DNA from: Hydnum rufescens UP504
Taxonomy: Eukaryota > Basidiomycota > Agaricomycetes > Cantharellales > Hydnaceae
Length of the DNA stretch: 64,000 nucleotides
Reading direction: 5' to 3'
Assembly (NCBI GenBank): GCA_014904985.1
Contig: MU129063.1
Span: 1 to 64,000 of the forward strand
Shown: piece after piece, positions 46,275-57,429 of the stretch
Position numbering within the stretch: position 1 is the stretch's first letter
Layout of the letters: each line of letters opens with the position of its first letter
Notes under the pieces: model-generated
Databases searched by the model: none
What the model was told of the DNA's origin: nothing
What the model saw: only the letters and a program-made list of their open reading frames with translations
Translations under genes and position numbers: made by a program

Positions 46275-47760
46275 TCATGCAGAGTGATCAGAGGGGGGAA
46301 ACATCCATCCTGGGGATACAGGTCCTGGAAGCGGATATATCGATTTGAAAGGGGTGACCTGTGACCTTGGTATTGGTAGAATAGTAGGGTTGTTAGTAAC
46401 AGTAGCTTGAGGAAAGCAGCAAAGTCGTACCTCACGTATATGCACTATCAGGTGTGAGCAGGCGGAGTTGTTCTTGCAGTTTAGCAATCTGTGCTTCTGC
46501 CGCATGCCGACCTTCTGCCTCGATGCAGCAACCTTCAGCTTTGCGAAGCACATCTGCTTCAGCTGCACGACGTCGTTCTTCCTCGAGCCGCCACCGTTTT
46601 TCCTTGAGCCGTTGCTGTTCTGCCTCGTGAGCAGCCAGTTCTTCCGCTTCCCACTGGGCCTCTTCCGCTGCCCGCTGGGTCTCTTCCGCTGCCCACTGGG
46701 CCTCCTCCACTTCCCACTGGGCCTCCTCCGCTGCCTGCTGGGCCTCTTCTGCTGCCTGAGCACACAACTCGGCTGTATGTAGATTGAGATTCCTTTCCTG
46801 TGAATATTTACTTGAATATTAGAGATAAAGTGATCCATTCTGTAAAAGAAGAAATACAGACTCTTATCGTATTAAACTTCCCATATATCACGAGAATCTT
46901 GGGCTGGTCTGCCACAAGATCGCGTTCCCGCATATCGACAAGCAGTCCTTCGGGCATTTCCCCATCATCCTCCCCTCCCCACTGCATTTGGATGAAAAGC
47001 CGGATCGACCGAGCAAGCCACCAGCAATTCGCAGTCCACAAGTGATATTTCCATCTCTGTGTCGACACCGCATATGCAGCGAGGATGACATCGACAACGT
47101 TTGGACGACTATCCAGCACTCGGAAATGTGTCACACTGAGGCTTTGTAGCAAGGAGTTCTTTCCGGAGGATCCTGGTTTTGAAGCAATAAAGTACTTTTT
47201 GATTGTGTCACCATCGAGCGGTTGGCACCAATCCGCCGCCCTGCCTTTGCGCTCCGCACCCTGCTGATCTTTCGCTGCCTGTGGAGAGCCCCCAAAAGAC
47301 TTGGGGACAAGACTATCAGAAGATCCCTTGGATGCGTGCCAAGGGTCATTCTCAAACGACATGCGATTGATACGCAAGTATACGACTGAGTGAGAGTCTC
47401 ACTCAAAGACCAATGTTAAACCCTCATGCTTGAATTTGTCAAAACGTTCCCAGTTGAAGATCGTAGCAAGCTTGAAGGCAGTGTAGGGAGGACTCTCGTC
47501 ATGCATTAGATTGACTAGTTGCGTGTACCAGACACCCAGGGGCCTCTTGGCTAGATTGCCTGGCAGTAAGAAGGGGGGAATGGAGTTGTGAGGTGATGAT
47601 GGATCAGACATCTTGAGGAATGAAAGAAGCTTGGAGAAGAACACCATATTTTTATCCACTCTGCCTCGCACGCATGAGGTAACGAGTCACAAGTCAGAAG
47701 AATCGCTGGCCACAATGCAAATGCATGGTCGCTTCGAAAGTTCTAGTCTCATAACCAGAC
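46275..47760 (-). repeat. 1.4-kb duplicated unit, copy 1
   Basis: It is nearly collinear with 53190-54545 (same strand); its gene part also matches 56570-57427 (opposite strand). The unit includes the coiled-coil family gene and flanks ending GGTCGCTTCGAAAG. It adjoins the NOT1 remnant. Confidence 0.8.
46443..47635 (-). pseudogene. Uncharacterised coiled-coil family protein, copy 1
   Basis: From MVFFSKLLSFLKMSDPSS the frame runs through KRPLGVWYTQLVNLMHDESP and FKLATIFNWERF to LTLVFE. A TGA (at about 47397) interrupts it where copy 2 has CGA. It then continues with ENDPWHASKGSSDSLVPKSF, RWKYHLWTANCWWLARSIRL and LLVDMRERDLVADQPKI. After an intron of about 90 bp (ending TATTCACAG) comes a tail of about 105 residues of AAEEAQ repeats, a long charged coiled coil ending LQEQLRLLTPDSAYT. 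The N-terminal domain of about 220 residues with many Trp is unknown to me. Three paralogues lie within 11 kb. Confidence 0.55.
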
Positions 47761-49677
47761 CAAGCTTATGCTTGGTCTGGGAAAATGGGGAGTTCCGAAG
47801 ATGTGGGCATGAAGCTTCCGGTCTAGCCAATCACAAGAGGTTTTGACCGGTGCTTGCCATGGCTCCCAGTTGCTTCTGAGATGGGAATATTATTTCAACT
47901 AATTTTGATTTCCTGGTTCCTATCAGAGAGGCTAATGCAGGATAGGCTGCAGAGACACTGGGTGACCAAATAGGCTCTTGGTCATTTTTTGGCTGGGAGA
48001 TATCCATCTCATGAAGTTCCTATCAGGGCATGGATACTGCGTGGAGAGCACGTACCCAACTGGAGGTCACGGCAAATGCCAGTGAAAACTTTTTGTGATT
48101 GGCTGGAGCGGAAGCTTCATGCCTGTATGGCAGGCCGATTGTTCCAAAATTAATTTTGACTCCACACCCACTTTTTTCTCCCTCCCTCTTTCACCCCTTC
48201 CTCTATCAAATTTCTCAGCACATCTCTCAGAATTCTCTCGTGATATTCAAAGTTCAGAGTTCCCTCAGGCTTATTTATAGTCTTTGGTTTCCATATTCAT
48301 TTGACTATTCTTCCCTCAGCGCACATACCCTGTACATGTGATCATCACCTGTCGCTGTTCGCAGTCTTGGGTCTGTTACAGGGGCCAACTTGGATTGAAA
48401 ATTGAGGGAATAAGTGAAATAGTTTTACATTGCTAGGTTGACCCACCCACATTTGTGCTTCCTGATGAAATCTGGTGTTTGTCGCTCCACATACAGGAGA
48501 TAAGTCCTGCACACCAAAATTGGTGTGCATGGGCTCCTGGGTGTCCTTTACCCCTTGTGGCCAGTGCCTGTAAGCACTGGTCACATGTTTTTTTTTTGTT
48601 TTTTTTAAAGTTTAATTTTTGTAAAATAGACTGTATTTAGATACTGTACCTAAATGTTATAAGTTAGAATATTGGTGCAACCTGGTTAGCATATCCTCCT
48701 GAAAATTTGGGGGCCTGCGGTGGACTAGGGAGTGCAAAGTAGAGGGGCACTGAACATGTGATTTCCTAATCAGGAAATGCAACTTAAAGACAGAATAGAC
48801 GGTTTTCAGGCCATAGCAGAGGCTGTTGCAAGTGCATGGGAAACACCTTGGGTTGTTTTCTCTTCAAGAACGACCAAGGTGATGAGCTCAAGCATAAGTC
48901 TGTGTGCCCACTATATAAGGAAATTAACAGACGGCCTTAAGGGTTATTTTTCCGTTCCGCGCTTCATGCGGTCTTTATATTGGACAATTTGACTGGATTT
49001 GTAACACCTATGGGTGGTTGACGGGTTGTAGGATTGAAAGATCTGGGGCTAACTAGCCTGACCCCGACCCACCGGGCTCCTGTCTAGTTAGTCCAGTTTT
49101 CCAGTATGTACAGGTGCTGGAGACTTAAGAGCACAAGGGCCATGGGGTACCTCATCATGAGTCCTACAGCTAAGGGGACACAACACAGGCAACAGCATGG
49201 ATTTTCGGATCCAAATTTATCTTGTGACAACTTAGACCTGACCCTGGTTGTCAACCGCAGGCCCAGGCTTGCGGAAGCACTCAAACGCACAAATCAAATT
49301 GATAGGCATTTCATTGATGTGTTACTGCGATGGTCCATCATGAGAGATGCTGCCTCCTGTCTTGGGACTGCCTAGCATGTCCTGGGTGAGCAAAAGCCAT
49401 TTTTTTCGACAGCAATAGATTGAAGGATGTACAAATGTCATTTTCCGTCAGGAGTATCCACCAAATAGGGAGGCGAGGGTCAGGACCCCAAAACAAAGTC
49501 AGAGGGACTAAATTGATTGGCACTCCAATTTTTACTAGGTGGCGCCAGTACCCTGGATATAGGGTTTGTGTTCTGTCAACCTGAACCTGGGTGTTGGGGG
49601 TCCCTGCTGTCTCCACAAGACATGTATAAAACTGATCATAATTCAGGCTCAAAGCTCCCCTCATCTCTCAGAACACC
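47761..49677. other. Intergenic, no gene recognised
   Basis: The sequence changes to mixed composition, with a poly-T run at 48588-48607 and a tRNA-like segment at 48670-48735 that does not fold acceptably. The minus-strand frame 49338-49664 is open but has no family match. The region may hold the 5' part of the OHCU gene. Confidence 0.3.
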
Positions 49678-50262
49678 ATGACCTTGGGCTGGTGGCGGGA
49701 TTTCACCGGGCCATGTCTTCTCTCTTCCCTCAGTGTCATCTTGTCTCTTCTGTTTGAATCAACCCCCATTCTCCTCGCCAAGCTTGTCCCAGAGCTTGCA
49801 GAACTCCTGGCACATCCATCCTTCGAAGCAACCCGATCTTATCATGATACCATCGAAGCCTCCCTGCGACAAATCCAGACTTGGTCGCCCTGCGAGTGTG
49901 CACTCTTCATCTCTGGTCATCCATGGATAGGCGAGCAGGGGGTGCTCTCTGCTTTGAGCCAGGCTGAGTGGGTGACCAAAGTGACCTCACAGGAGGTTCT
50001 GAAGAGGCTCAATGTCCTCAACGCACTTTACGACCAAACCTTCCCAGGCCTGCAATACATCACATTTGTCAACGGCTGTTCGCCCCAAGACATCATCCCA
50101 GAGATTGAAAGCACTCTTGAGCTCCCTATTGATCCGTCTCAACCATCCGCTGTGACAATCCACAAGATGGGGAGTCTGGAGTGGATGGACCAGTTGGCAT
50201 GTGTGATCCGTGCTGTCGGGCTCATTGCACACAGTCGGGTAACGGCTCTCGAGTTGCCATAA
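49678..50262 (+). CDS. OHCU decarboxylase-like protein (uric acid catabolism)
   Basis: This intronless frame of 194 codons matches the family of 2-oxo-4-hydroxy-4-carboxy-5-ureidoimidazoline decarboxylase. That enzyme performs the third step in turning urate into S-allantoin and in fungi is usually about 180-200 residues. Visible blocks are LLFESTPILLAKLVPELAEL, the helix SYHDTIEASLRQIQTW, FISGHPWIGEQG (catalytic His at residue 81), EVLKRLNVLNALYDQTFPGL and YITFVNGCSP. The family motif is HPRIGE. Here Arg is Trp (TGG, one CpG transition from CGG), which may impair activity. The ATG at 49678 is the first in frame. The residues before LLFESTP are poorly conserved, so an exon start further upstream is possible. 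Confidence 0.8.
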   Translation: MTLGWWRDFTGPCLLSSLSVILSLLFESTPILLAKLVPELAELLAHPSFEATRSYHDTIEASLRQIQTWSPCECALFISGHPWIGEQGVLSALSQAEWVTKVTSQEVLKRLNVLNALYDQTFPGLQYITFVNGCSPQDIIPEIESTLELPIDPSQPSAVTIHKMGSLEWMDQLACVIRAVGLIAHSRVTALELP

Positions 50263-50699
50263 TAATACATGGGTACTTGGATTTTTGTGCTGCGGCTCCA
50301 TTGCCACAAACGCTAATTCAGGTGCTTTTCTCCCAGGCTGGTTTGGTAATCCGGTAATTCAGGATTGGTTCTTTGTGTGTTATTATCGTCGTGTTCACCG
50401 CTTTCTATGTTTCTTATTTGGGGTCGAGACTCATTGCATTGTTAGATATTGGATGCATATGTACATTGCCAAATTCAGGCCCCTCGTCACAGATTAACCA
50501 TTGGAGTGAGACTGCCATACCATAGTAAGAATTGTCATGTCGTGATCGGATATGGTGGAGATGGATGTGGCTCAGGGGTTAGATTTGGGCATAGGCTGCA
50601 GAGGTCAGAGTGCCGTAAGGATGAATGGGTGCTGAGATCTGAAGGAGGCACGTCAGGGTGAACTCACTGCTGATGGTATGCAAGCCGGGGTTGTCTGAA
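50263..50699. other. Downstream of the OHCU gene, nothing recognised
   Basis: Short fortuitous frames only. The last part approaches the left edge of the inverted duplication. Confidence 0.3.
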
Positions 50700-52560
50700 C
50701 TGATGCAAGAATGCATTTGATAGTCTGGACCATGTCCAACCGTTAACCTGGAGAAGCCTAGTTGTGTACATACTAGTCTGGCTTTTATTCCAGACATCAA
50801 GCACAAATTACTGGGGATGTTGAAGCCGCTAAGGGCAGAAACAGCTAGTGAAATTGGAGGTGCCGCTCGAAAGAGAAGGCGGTCATTGCTGTTACAAGGG
50901 ATAGTATGGGGGGGTGATTGGTCTAGTATCGTCACCATACATACATGTTATATTGCACATGCCCAACAATCCAAATCAACCCCAACCTACTAAAATTACA
51001 TCTGTCCCTTGATCCCCCCAGTGGTTTAGAGGTGTGCAAATAATTCAGGGCCAAGACACCCACATCATGTCAACCTTGGTTTGCTCCGATGTTGATCTTC
51101 TTCGACAAGACCTAATCGATTATTATCCGAAGGTTGAGGCCATGCTGCCGCATTCTATTGTTCGTGAGTGAAAGGCTTGGGCTGAGGATGAGAGGAGAAG
51201 AGAATGAGTCGCTAGAGTCGCGACGGGTGAGGAATATCGGAACATCGTATAAAATCCCCAAGCTCTGCAATGCTCATCAGAAAGTGAACCACAATGAGCA
51301 AGTGCACAAGTTTAGATTTCACGACACCTACTTGGCCATAATACAAAGGTGAAGCGTGGAGCCTAGTACCATTTGGCGAATGGGATGACAGTGATGGTGT
51401 CCATGGGCGAAAGATTCAAGGTTTGACTGACTTGGGATCACTAACTGTCATGCGAAGCCATGCGTGCATGCTGTTGCTCATCAACTGATCACATCGATGT
51501 TTGGGCCAGGCCCAAGTTTGACATTACAGGAGGTCACGGTTAGGAGTGGAAAGACATGTTGGCGGTGAACATGATGTACTCACCTTCCAGTTCGATCACC
51601 ATTTTCAACCCGTCCGAATCCGCCAGCTGTGCATTCACCGCAATAACCACAAGATTATGGGATTTGATGCAAGATATGGCACATAGGGATGTCCTATCAT
51701 GGGGTTGATCGTGCACTGGGATCTAACAAAACATGTCAGATCCATGAGGAATGAATAGCAACAAATCCGCACTATGGTCACACCAGGTATATCGACAAGC
51801 ATCCAGACCAATACCAAATAGGGGGGACGTGATATACTAACTGTGTGCGAAGTTTAGGACATGCTACTGGTGTTCCTCAGTTATAGTTCATTTCCTTCTC
51901 CCATTGTCTGGTGAGGGACTCGGTGAGGGCTTCGTGACCGTTGAAGAACGAGTCCTGGTTTCGCCGTGTTGACTCTAGTCATCTAGGAAGATTGGAGTGA
52001 GTGAGGGGTGTGCGATTGGCAAACCTTGAGTGTAACCCCGCGCAATGTTCTTGCGAAGTGTCCCTTGACACTCCCCCTGGGACCATTGGTATGATGATGA
52101 GAGCAATAAGGGTTCAGCGGATTATGGGGATGAAGAAAGCAAGCTGGGGGTGTCACGGTGGCTGACAGATATCAGATTACTAGATGAAACCCAAGCCTCG
52201 TCAGTAAGGATTGTGATACTCATCAGGAACAAAATCACTGTGGGCCACCAAGTTGACTAGTTCAAACTTTATGATACCTACACAGTTGTAAGTATAAAGG
52301 GCACAAAATTGAACCTGGATTGTCAGTCGTATAGTGTCCGTAGGGAAAAGATTCGAGGGCGTATGAGGCAAGTTGCAGATCGACTGGGTTGGGATCACTA
52401 TCTGCGATGCATGAAGCATTATTGTACGTTCCTGACACCGAAAGATCATGCTGACAGATAGAGTGGGATACTGAGTAGGTGCTAATGGTTGATGTTGCAA
52501 GAGAGGGCACATGTCTTTTGGTGGCTTCCGAATGACACAGCCATATGGACTTCCGAAGCG
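50700..52560 (+). repeat. Large inverted duplication, left arm
   Basis: The reverse complement of 54545-56430 matches this arm in order. Shared blocks include GGCTTTTATTCCAGAC, AGGGGTGATTGGTCTAGTAT, TCTGTCCCTTGATCCCC, TGCCGCATTCTATTGTTC, AGGAATATCGGAACATCGTA and GACAATGGGAGAAGGAAATG. Both arms carry fragments of the same unidentified gene, whose last residues SLTRQWEKEMN read leftward here (about 51885-51970). Many stops are present, so neither arm encodes an intact protein. Confidence 0.8.
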
Positions 52561-52589
52561 ACCATCAATACCAGGCTATGAAGACAGGT

Positions 52590-53190
52590 CCTGATGGGAA
52601 TTTCAGGCCAACCTTTGGTTGTCCCATCGGAAGGATAGCGAAGATGTGACAAGATCACACGCCCGAGTCTACCACTACTTCCAAGGATGCATGCCCAGAA
52701 GTGAAGATCCTCTCCCTCTTCGATGCCGGAGAGTCTCAGGGTCACCATGTTATCCACTGCGAGGTGCAGGGCCTCTGCATTCGTATCCCGCAAGCTGAGG
52801 TGGCGTAATGACAAACCAGATCCTCCATGCGGCCCAGATTGAAAGTTTGCACACCTGTCATAGAATCCATCTAGACACCCAGCTCGAGTCTGAGGTGGAT
52901 CCCATCTCGTCTGGGTGTTCCCCGCCGTCTCCGGCATTCGTGCTATCAGATCGCGCCAAAGCACGCCTCATGATATCGGTGATATCGAGGTGGGTGGTAT
53001 GGAGATGGAGAATTCGAAGAAGGGTATTGTACATTGAAGGCCATTTGAGTTCGAACTGTATGAGTGCCTTGATGCTGAAAGTGAACAAATTCGTTTCCGG
53101 GGAACTGTGGATCAAATCGAGAATGCAGCAGATTGCGAGACCAAGAGGGATGTAGTCTACAAGATGATATTGAATAATGGAACCAAAGAG
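52590..53190 (-). pseudogene. Possible F-box/LRR-like remnant
   Basis: On the minus strand IQFELKWPSMYNTLLRILHL then ITDIMRRALARSDSTNAGDG continue, after a frameshift at about 52860, as LSLRHLSLRDTNAEALHLAV and DNMVTLRLSGIEEGEDLHFW. The alternation of Leu-rich strands and helices resembles the leucine-rich C-terminal part of basidiomycete F-box proteins. No F-box is visible. It is bounded at 53190 by the 1.4-kb duplicated unit and at 52560 by the left arm. Confidence 0.3.
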
Positions 53191-54545
53191 GTGTGGGGGT
53201 CATGCATCCTGGGAATACAGACCCCAGAAGTGGGTATATCAATTTGAAAGGGGGGACTGTGGCGTTATCATTGGTAGAATAGCAGGGTTGTTAGTGACAG
53301 TAGCTTGAGAAAAGCAGGAAAGTCATACCTCACATACATGCACTATCGGGTGCGAGTAGCTGGAGTTGTTCTTGCAGTTTTGCAATCTGCACCTCTGCAG
53401 CGTCCACTTTTGCTTCTGCCGCACAACACTGGTCTGCCTTGCAAGCTACCTCCACTTCTGCTGCATGATGCTGGTCTGCCTCATGGCCAGCCCTTTCATC
53501 TGCTGCCCGCTGGGACTCCTCTGCTGCCTGCTGGGCCTCCGCCGCCTGCTGGGCCTCCTCCGCTGCCTGAGCACGCAGCTCAGCCATGTGTAGGTTGAGA
53601 TTTCGTTCCTGTGAATATATAGTTGAATATTAGAGATAAAGCAATCCATTCTGTAAAAGAAGAAATACAGACTCGTATTGCATTAAATTTCCCATATATC
53701 AAGAGAATCTTGGGCTAGTCTGCCACAAGATCCCTTTCGCGCATATCGACAAGCAGTCCTTTGGGCATTTCCCCATCATCCTCCCCTCCCCACTGCGTTC
53801 GGATGAAAAGCCGGATCGACTGAGCAAGCCACCAGTAATTCACAGTCCACAAGTGATATTTCCGTCTCTGCATTGATACCGCATACGCGGCGAGGATGAC
53901 ATCGACAATGCTTGGACGACTATCCACAGCTCAAAAATGTGTCACACCAAGGCTTCATAGTGAGGAGTTCTTTCCGGAGGATCCTGGTTTTGAAGCAATA
54001 AAGTACTTTTTTATCGCATCACCATCAAGCGGTTGGCACCGATCTGCCGCCCTGCCTTTGTGCTCTGCACCCTGCTGATCTTTTGCTGCCTGTGGAGAGC
54101 CCCCGAAAGACTTGGGGACAAGACTATCAGAAGATCCCTTGGATGTGTGCCAAGGGTCATTCTCGAACAACATGAAATCAATCCGCAAGTACACGGCGGA
54201 GTGAGGGTCTCGCTCAAAGACCAAGGTTAAGCCTTTGTGCTTGAATTTCTTGAAACGTTCCCAGTGAAAGATCGTAGCAAGCTTGAAGGCAGTGTAGGGA
54301 GGACTCTCGTCGTGCATTAGATTGACTAGTTGTGTGTACCAGACACCCAGTGGCCTCTTGGCTAGATTGCCTGGCAGTAAGAAGGGGGGAATGGAGTCGC
54401 AAGGTGGTGATGGATCAGACATCTTGAGGAATGAAAGAAGCTTGGAGAAGAACACCATATTTTTATCCACTCTGCCTTGCGCGCAAGAGGTAACGAGTTA
54501 CAAGTCAGAAGAATCGCTGGCCACGACACAGACGCATGGTCGCTT
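53190..54545 (-). repeat. 1.4-kb duplicated unit, copy 2
   Basis: It is collinear with 46275-47760. The left edge is near ATGCATCCTGGGAATACAG and the right edge at GGTCGCTTCGAAAG. It lies between the arms of the large inverted duplication. Confidence 0.8.
53337..54440 (-). pseudogene. Uncharacterised coiled-coil family protein, copy 2
   Basis: The frame is open through the position mutated in copies 1 and 3 (CGA kept in FERDPHSAVYLRIDF), but it carries two TGA codons at about 53960 and 53936 where copy 3 has CGA. It continues with VDVILAAYAVSMQRRKYHLW and MPKGLLVDMRERDLVAD. Past the intron it gives a coiled coil shorter than in copy 1 (AEEAQQAAEAQQAAEESQRA and onward) ending LQLLAPDSACM. The number of Ala/Glu units differs between copies. 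Confidence 0.6.
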
Positions 54546-56430
54546 CGAAAGTTCGTTATGGCTGTGTCATTCGGAAGCCACCGAAAGACCTGAAACATCA
54601 ACCATTAGCACCTACTCGGTACCCCACTCTATATGCCAGCATGATCTCTTGGTGCCAGGAACATACAATAGTGCTTCATGCATCGCGGGTAGTGATCCCA
54701 ACCCAGTCGATCTGCGGCTTGCCTTGTACTTGTACGCACTCGAATCCTTTGCCTATGGACGCTATATGACTGACAATCCAGGTCCAATTTTGTGCCCTTT
54801 ATATTTACAACTGTGTAGGTATCATAAAGTTTGAACTAGTCGACTCGCTAGTCGACTTGGTGGCCCATGGTAGTTTTGTTCCTGATCGGTATCGCAAGCC
54901 TTACTCATGAGGCTTAGGTTTCATCCAGTAATCCGATATCCTTCAGCCACCGTGACACCCCTGGCTCGCTTTCTTCATTTCCATAATCCACCGAACCCTT
55001 ATCGCTCTCATAATCACACCGACAGTGCCAGGGGCAGCGCCAAGGGACACTTCGCAAGAACATTGTGCCGGGTTATGCTCAAGGTTTGCCCATCACACAC
55101 CTCTCACTCTGATCTTCCTAGATGACTAGAGTCAATGCAGCAAAACCAGGACTTGTTCTTCAACCGTCGTGCAGCCATCATTGAGTCCCTCACCAGACAA
55201 TGGGAGAAGGAAATGAACTAAGACTGGGGAACACCAGTAGCATGTCCTAAACTTAGCACATGGTTAGGATATCATGTCCCCCCTATTTGGTATCGGTCTG
55301 GATGCTTGTCGATCTACCTGGTGTGACCATAGTGCGGATTCATCACTATTCATTCCTCATGGATCTAATGTGTTTCGTTAGATCCCAGTGCGCGATCAAC
55401 CCCATGATATCCAACATCACATCCAGGACATCCCTATGTTCCATGTCTTGCGCCAAATCCCATAATCTTGGGGTTGTTGCTGGCGGATTCGGATGGGTTG
55501 AAAATGGTGATTGAACCGGAAGGTGAGTACATCATGTTCACCGCCAACATGTCTTTCCACTCCTAACCGTGACCTCCTGTAATGTCAAACTTGGCCCCGG
55601 CCCCAAATGTCGACGTGATCAGATCAGTTGGTGAGCAACAGCATGCATGACTTCGCATGACGGTTAGTGATCCCAAGTTGGTCAAACCTCGAATCTTTCA
55701 CCCATCGACACCATCACAGTCATCCAATTCACCAAATGGTAGTAGGGTCCACACTTCGCCTTTGTTTACAGCCAAGTGGGTGTTGTGAAATCTAAACATG
55801 TGCACTGGATTGTCGTGGATCACTTTCTGATGAGTATTGCAGACCCGGCCAATCAGGCTTGGGGTTTTATACGATGTTCCAATATTCCTCACCCATCGCA
55901 ACTCGAGCAACTAATTCTCTTCCCCTCTCATCCTCGGCCCAAGCCTTTTCACTCATGAACAATAGAATGCGGCAGCGTCCCCTTGACCTTCAGATAATGA
56001 TCAATTAGATCTTGTCGAAGAATCAAGGTCAGAGCAAACCAAGGTTGATGTGATGTGGGCGTCTTGGCCCTAAATTATTTGTGCACCTCTGAACCGCTAA
56101 GGGGATCAAGGGACAGATGTACTTGTGTAGGTCGGGGTTGTCAGGCATGTGCAGTATAGCATGTATGTACACGCCCCATGGTGCTGATACTAGACCAATC
56201 ACCCCTACTGTATAACTATCTCTTGTAACTGCAACGACTACCTTTTCTTTCAAGCGGTGACTCCAATGTCACTAACCGTTTCAACATCCCCAGTAATTCT
56301 CGCTTGAGGTCTGGAATAAAAGCCAGAGTAAATGCCGATTTCTGGTATGATGTGGAAATGGTCCTAAAATCATTGTATATTGGGTCCTTGGAGGCAGACG
56401 GATTAATAGAGTGTGGCAGCATTGCCTCGA
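54545..56430 (-). repeat. Large inverted duplication, right arm
   Basis: This is the partner of 50700-52560. On the plus strand the fragmentary gene ends LESMQQNQDLFFNRRAAIIE then SLTRQWEKEMN with a stop near 55221. On the minus strand the outer part reads LVEAMLPHSINPSASKDPIY then FTLAFIPDLKRELLGMLKRL. A second, shorter relative of that block (LIDHYLKVKGTLPHSIVHE) lies further in, so the fragment contains a repeated domain. Family unknown. Confidence 0.75.
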
Positions 56431-56666
56431 CCAACGTATAATGATTGACAAGAACTCTTCGAAGAAGATCGAGGTCGGCATAAACACTGCTCTTGTTTGG
56501 TAGTCACCCGGCCAGTGCCTCGCAAATACTGGAGAAATGGGACTGGAAACCATTCTCATGGCGAGCAACAAACTTTCGAAGCGACCATGTGTTTGCATTG
56601 TGGCCAGCGATTCTTCTGACTTGTGACTCGTTACCTCATGCGTGCGAGGCAGAGTGGATAAAAATA

Positions 56667-57427
56667 TGGTGTTCTTCTCCAAGCTTCTTTCATTCCTCAA
56701 GATGTCTGATCCATCATCACCTCACAACTCCATTCCCCCCTTCTTACTGCCAGGCAATCTAGCCAAGAGGCCCCTGGGTGTCTGGTACATGCAACTAGTC
56801 AATCTAATGCACGACGAGAGTCCTCCCTACACTGCCTTCAAGCTTGCTACGATCTTCCACTGGGAACGTTTTGACAAATTCAAGCATGAGGGTTTAACGT
56901 TGGTCTTTGAGTGAGACTCTCGCTCGGTTGTATACTTGTGTATCGATCGCATGTCGTTTGAGAATGACCCTTGGCACGCATCCAAGGGATCTTCTGATAG
57001 TCTTGTCCCCAAGTCTTTTGGGGGCTCTCCACAGGCAGCGAAAGATCAGCAGGGTGTGGAGCGCAAAGGCAGGGCGGCGGATTGGTGCCAACCGCTCGAT
57101 GGTGACACAATCAAAAAGTACTTTATTGCTTCAAAACCAGGATCCTCCGGAAAGAACTCCTTGCTACGAAGCCTCGGTGTGACACATTTCCGAGCGCTGG
57201 ATAGTCATCCAAACGTTGTCGATGTCATCCTTGCCACATATGTGGTGTCGACACAGAGATGGAAATATCACTTGTGGACTGTGAATTGCTGGTGGCTTGC
57301 TCGGTCGATCCGGCTTTTCATCCAAATGCAGTGGGGAGGGGAGGATGATGGGGAAATGCCCGAAGGACTGCTTGTCGATATGCGGGAACGCGATCTTGTG
57401 GCAGACCAGCCCAAGATTCTCTTGATA
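56667..57427 (+). pseudogene. Uncharacterised coiled-coil family protein, copy 3, cut by a transposon
   Basis: It is collinear with copies 1 and 2 from MVFFSKLLSFLKMSDPSS to LLVDMRERDLVADQPKILLI. It has the same TGA after LTLVFE (about 56911) as copy 1 but keeps CGA at the two positions lost in copy 2. The Tc1 element at 57430 follows immediately. Beyond the element no coiled-coil tail is found, so the 3' half was already missing or was displaced. Confidence 0.6.
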
Positions 57428-57429
57428 TA

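Noticed and set aside
48670..48735. tRNA-like stretch with CCTGGTTAGCATA and CTGAAAA
   Set aside because: Anticodon and T stems do not pair properly and the B-box does not match; at best a very old tRNA-derived repeat.
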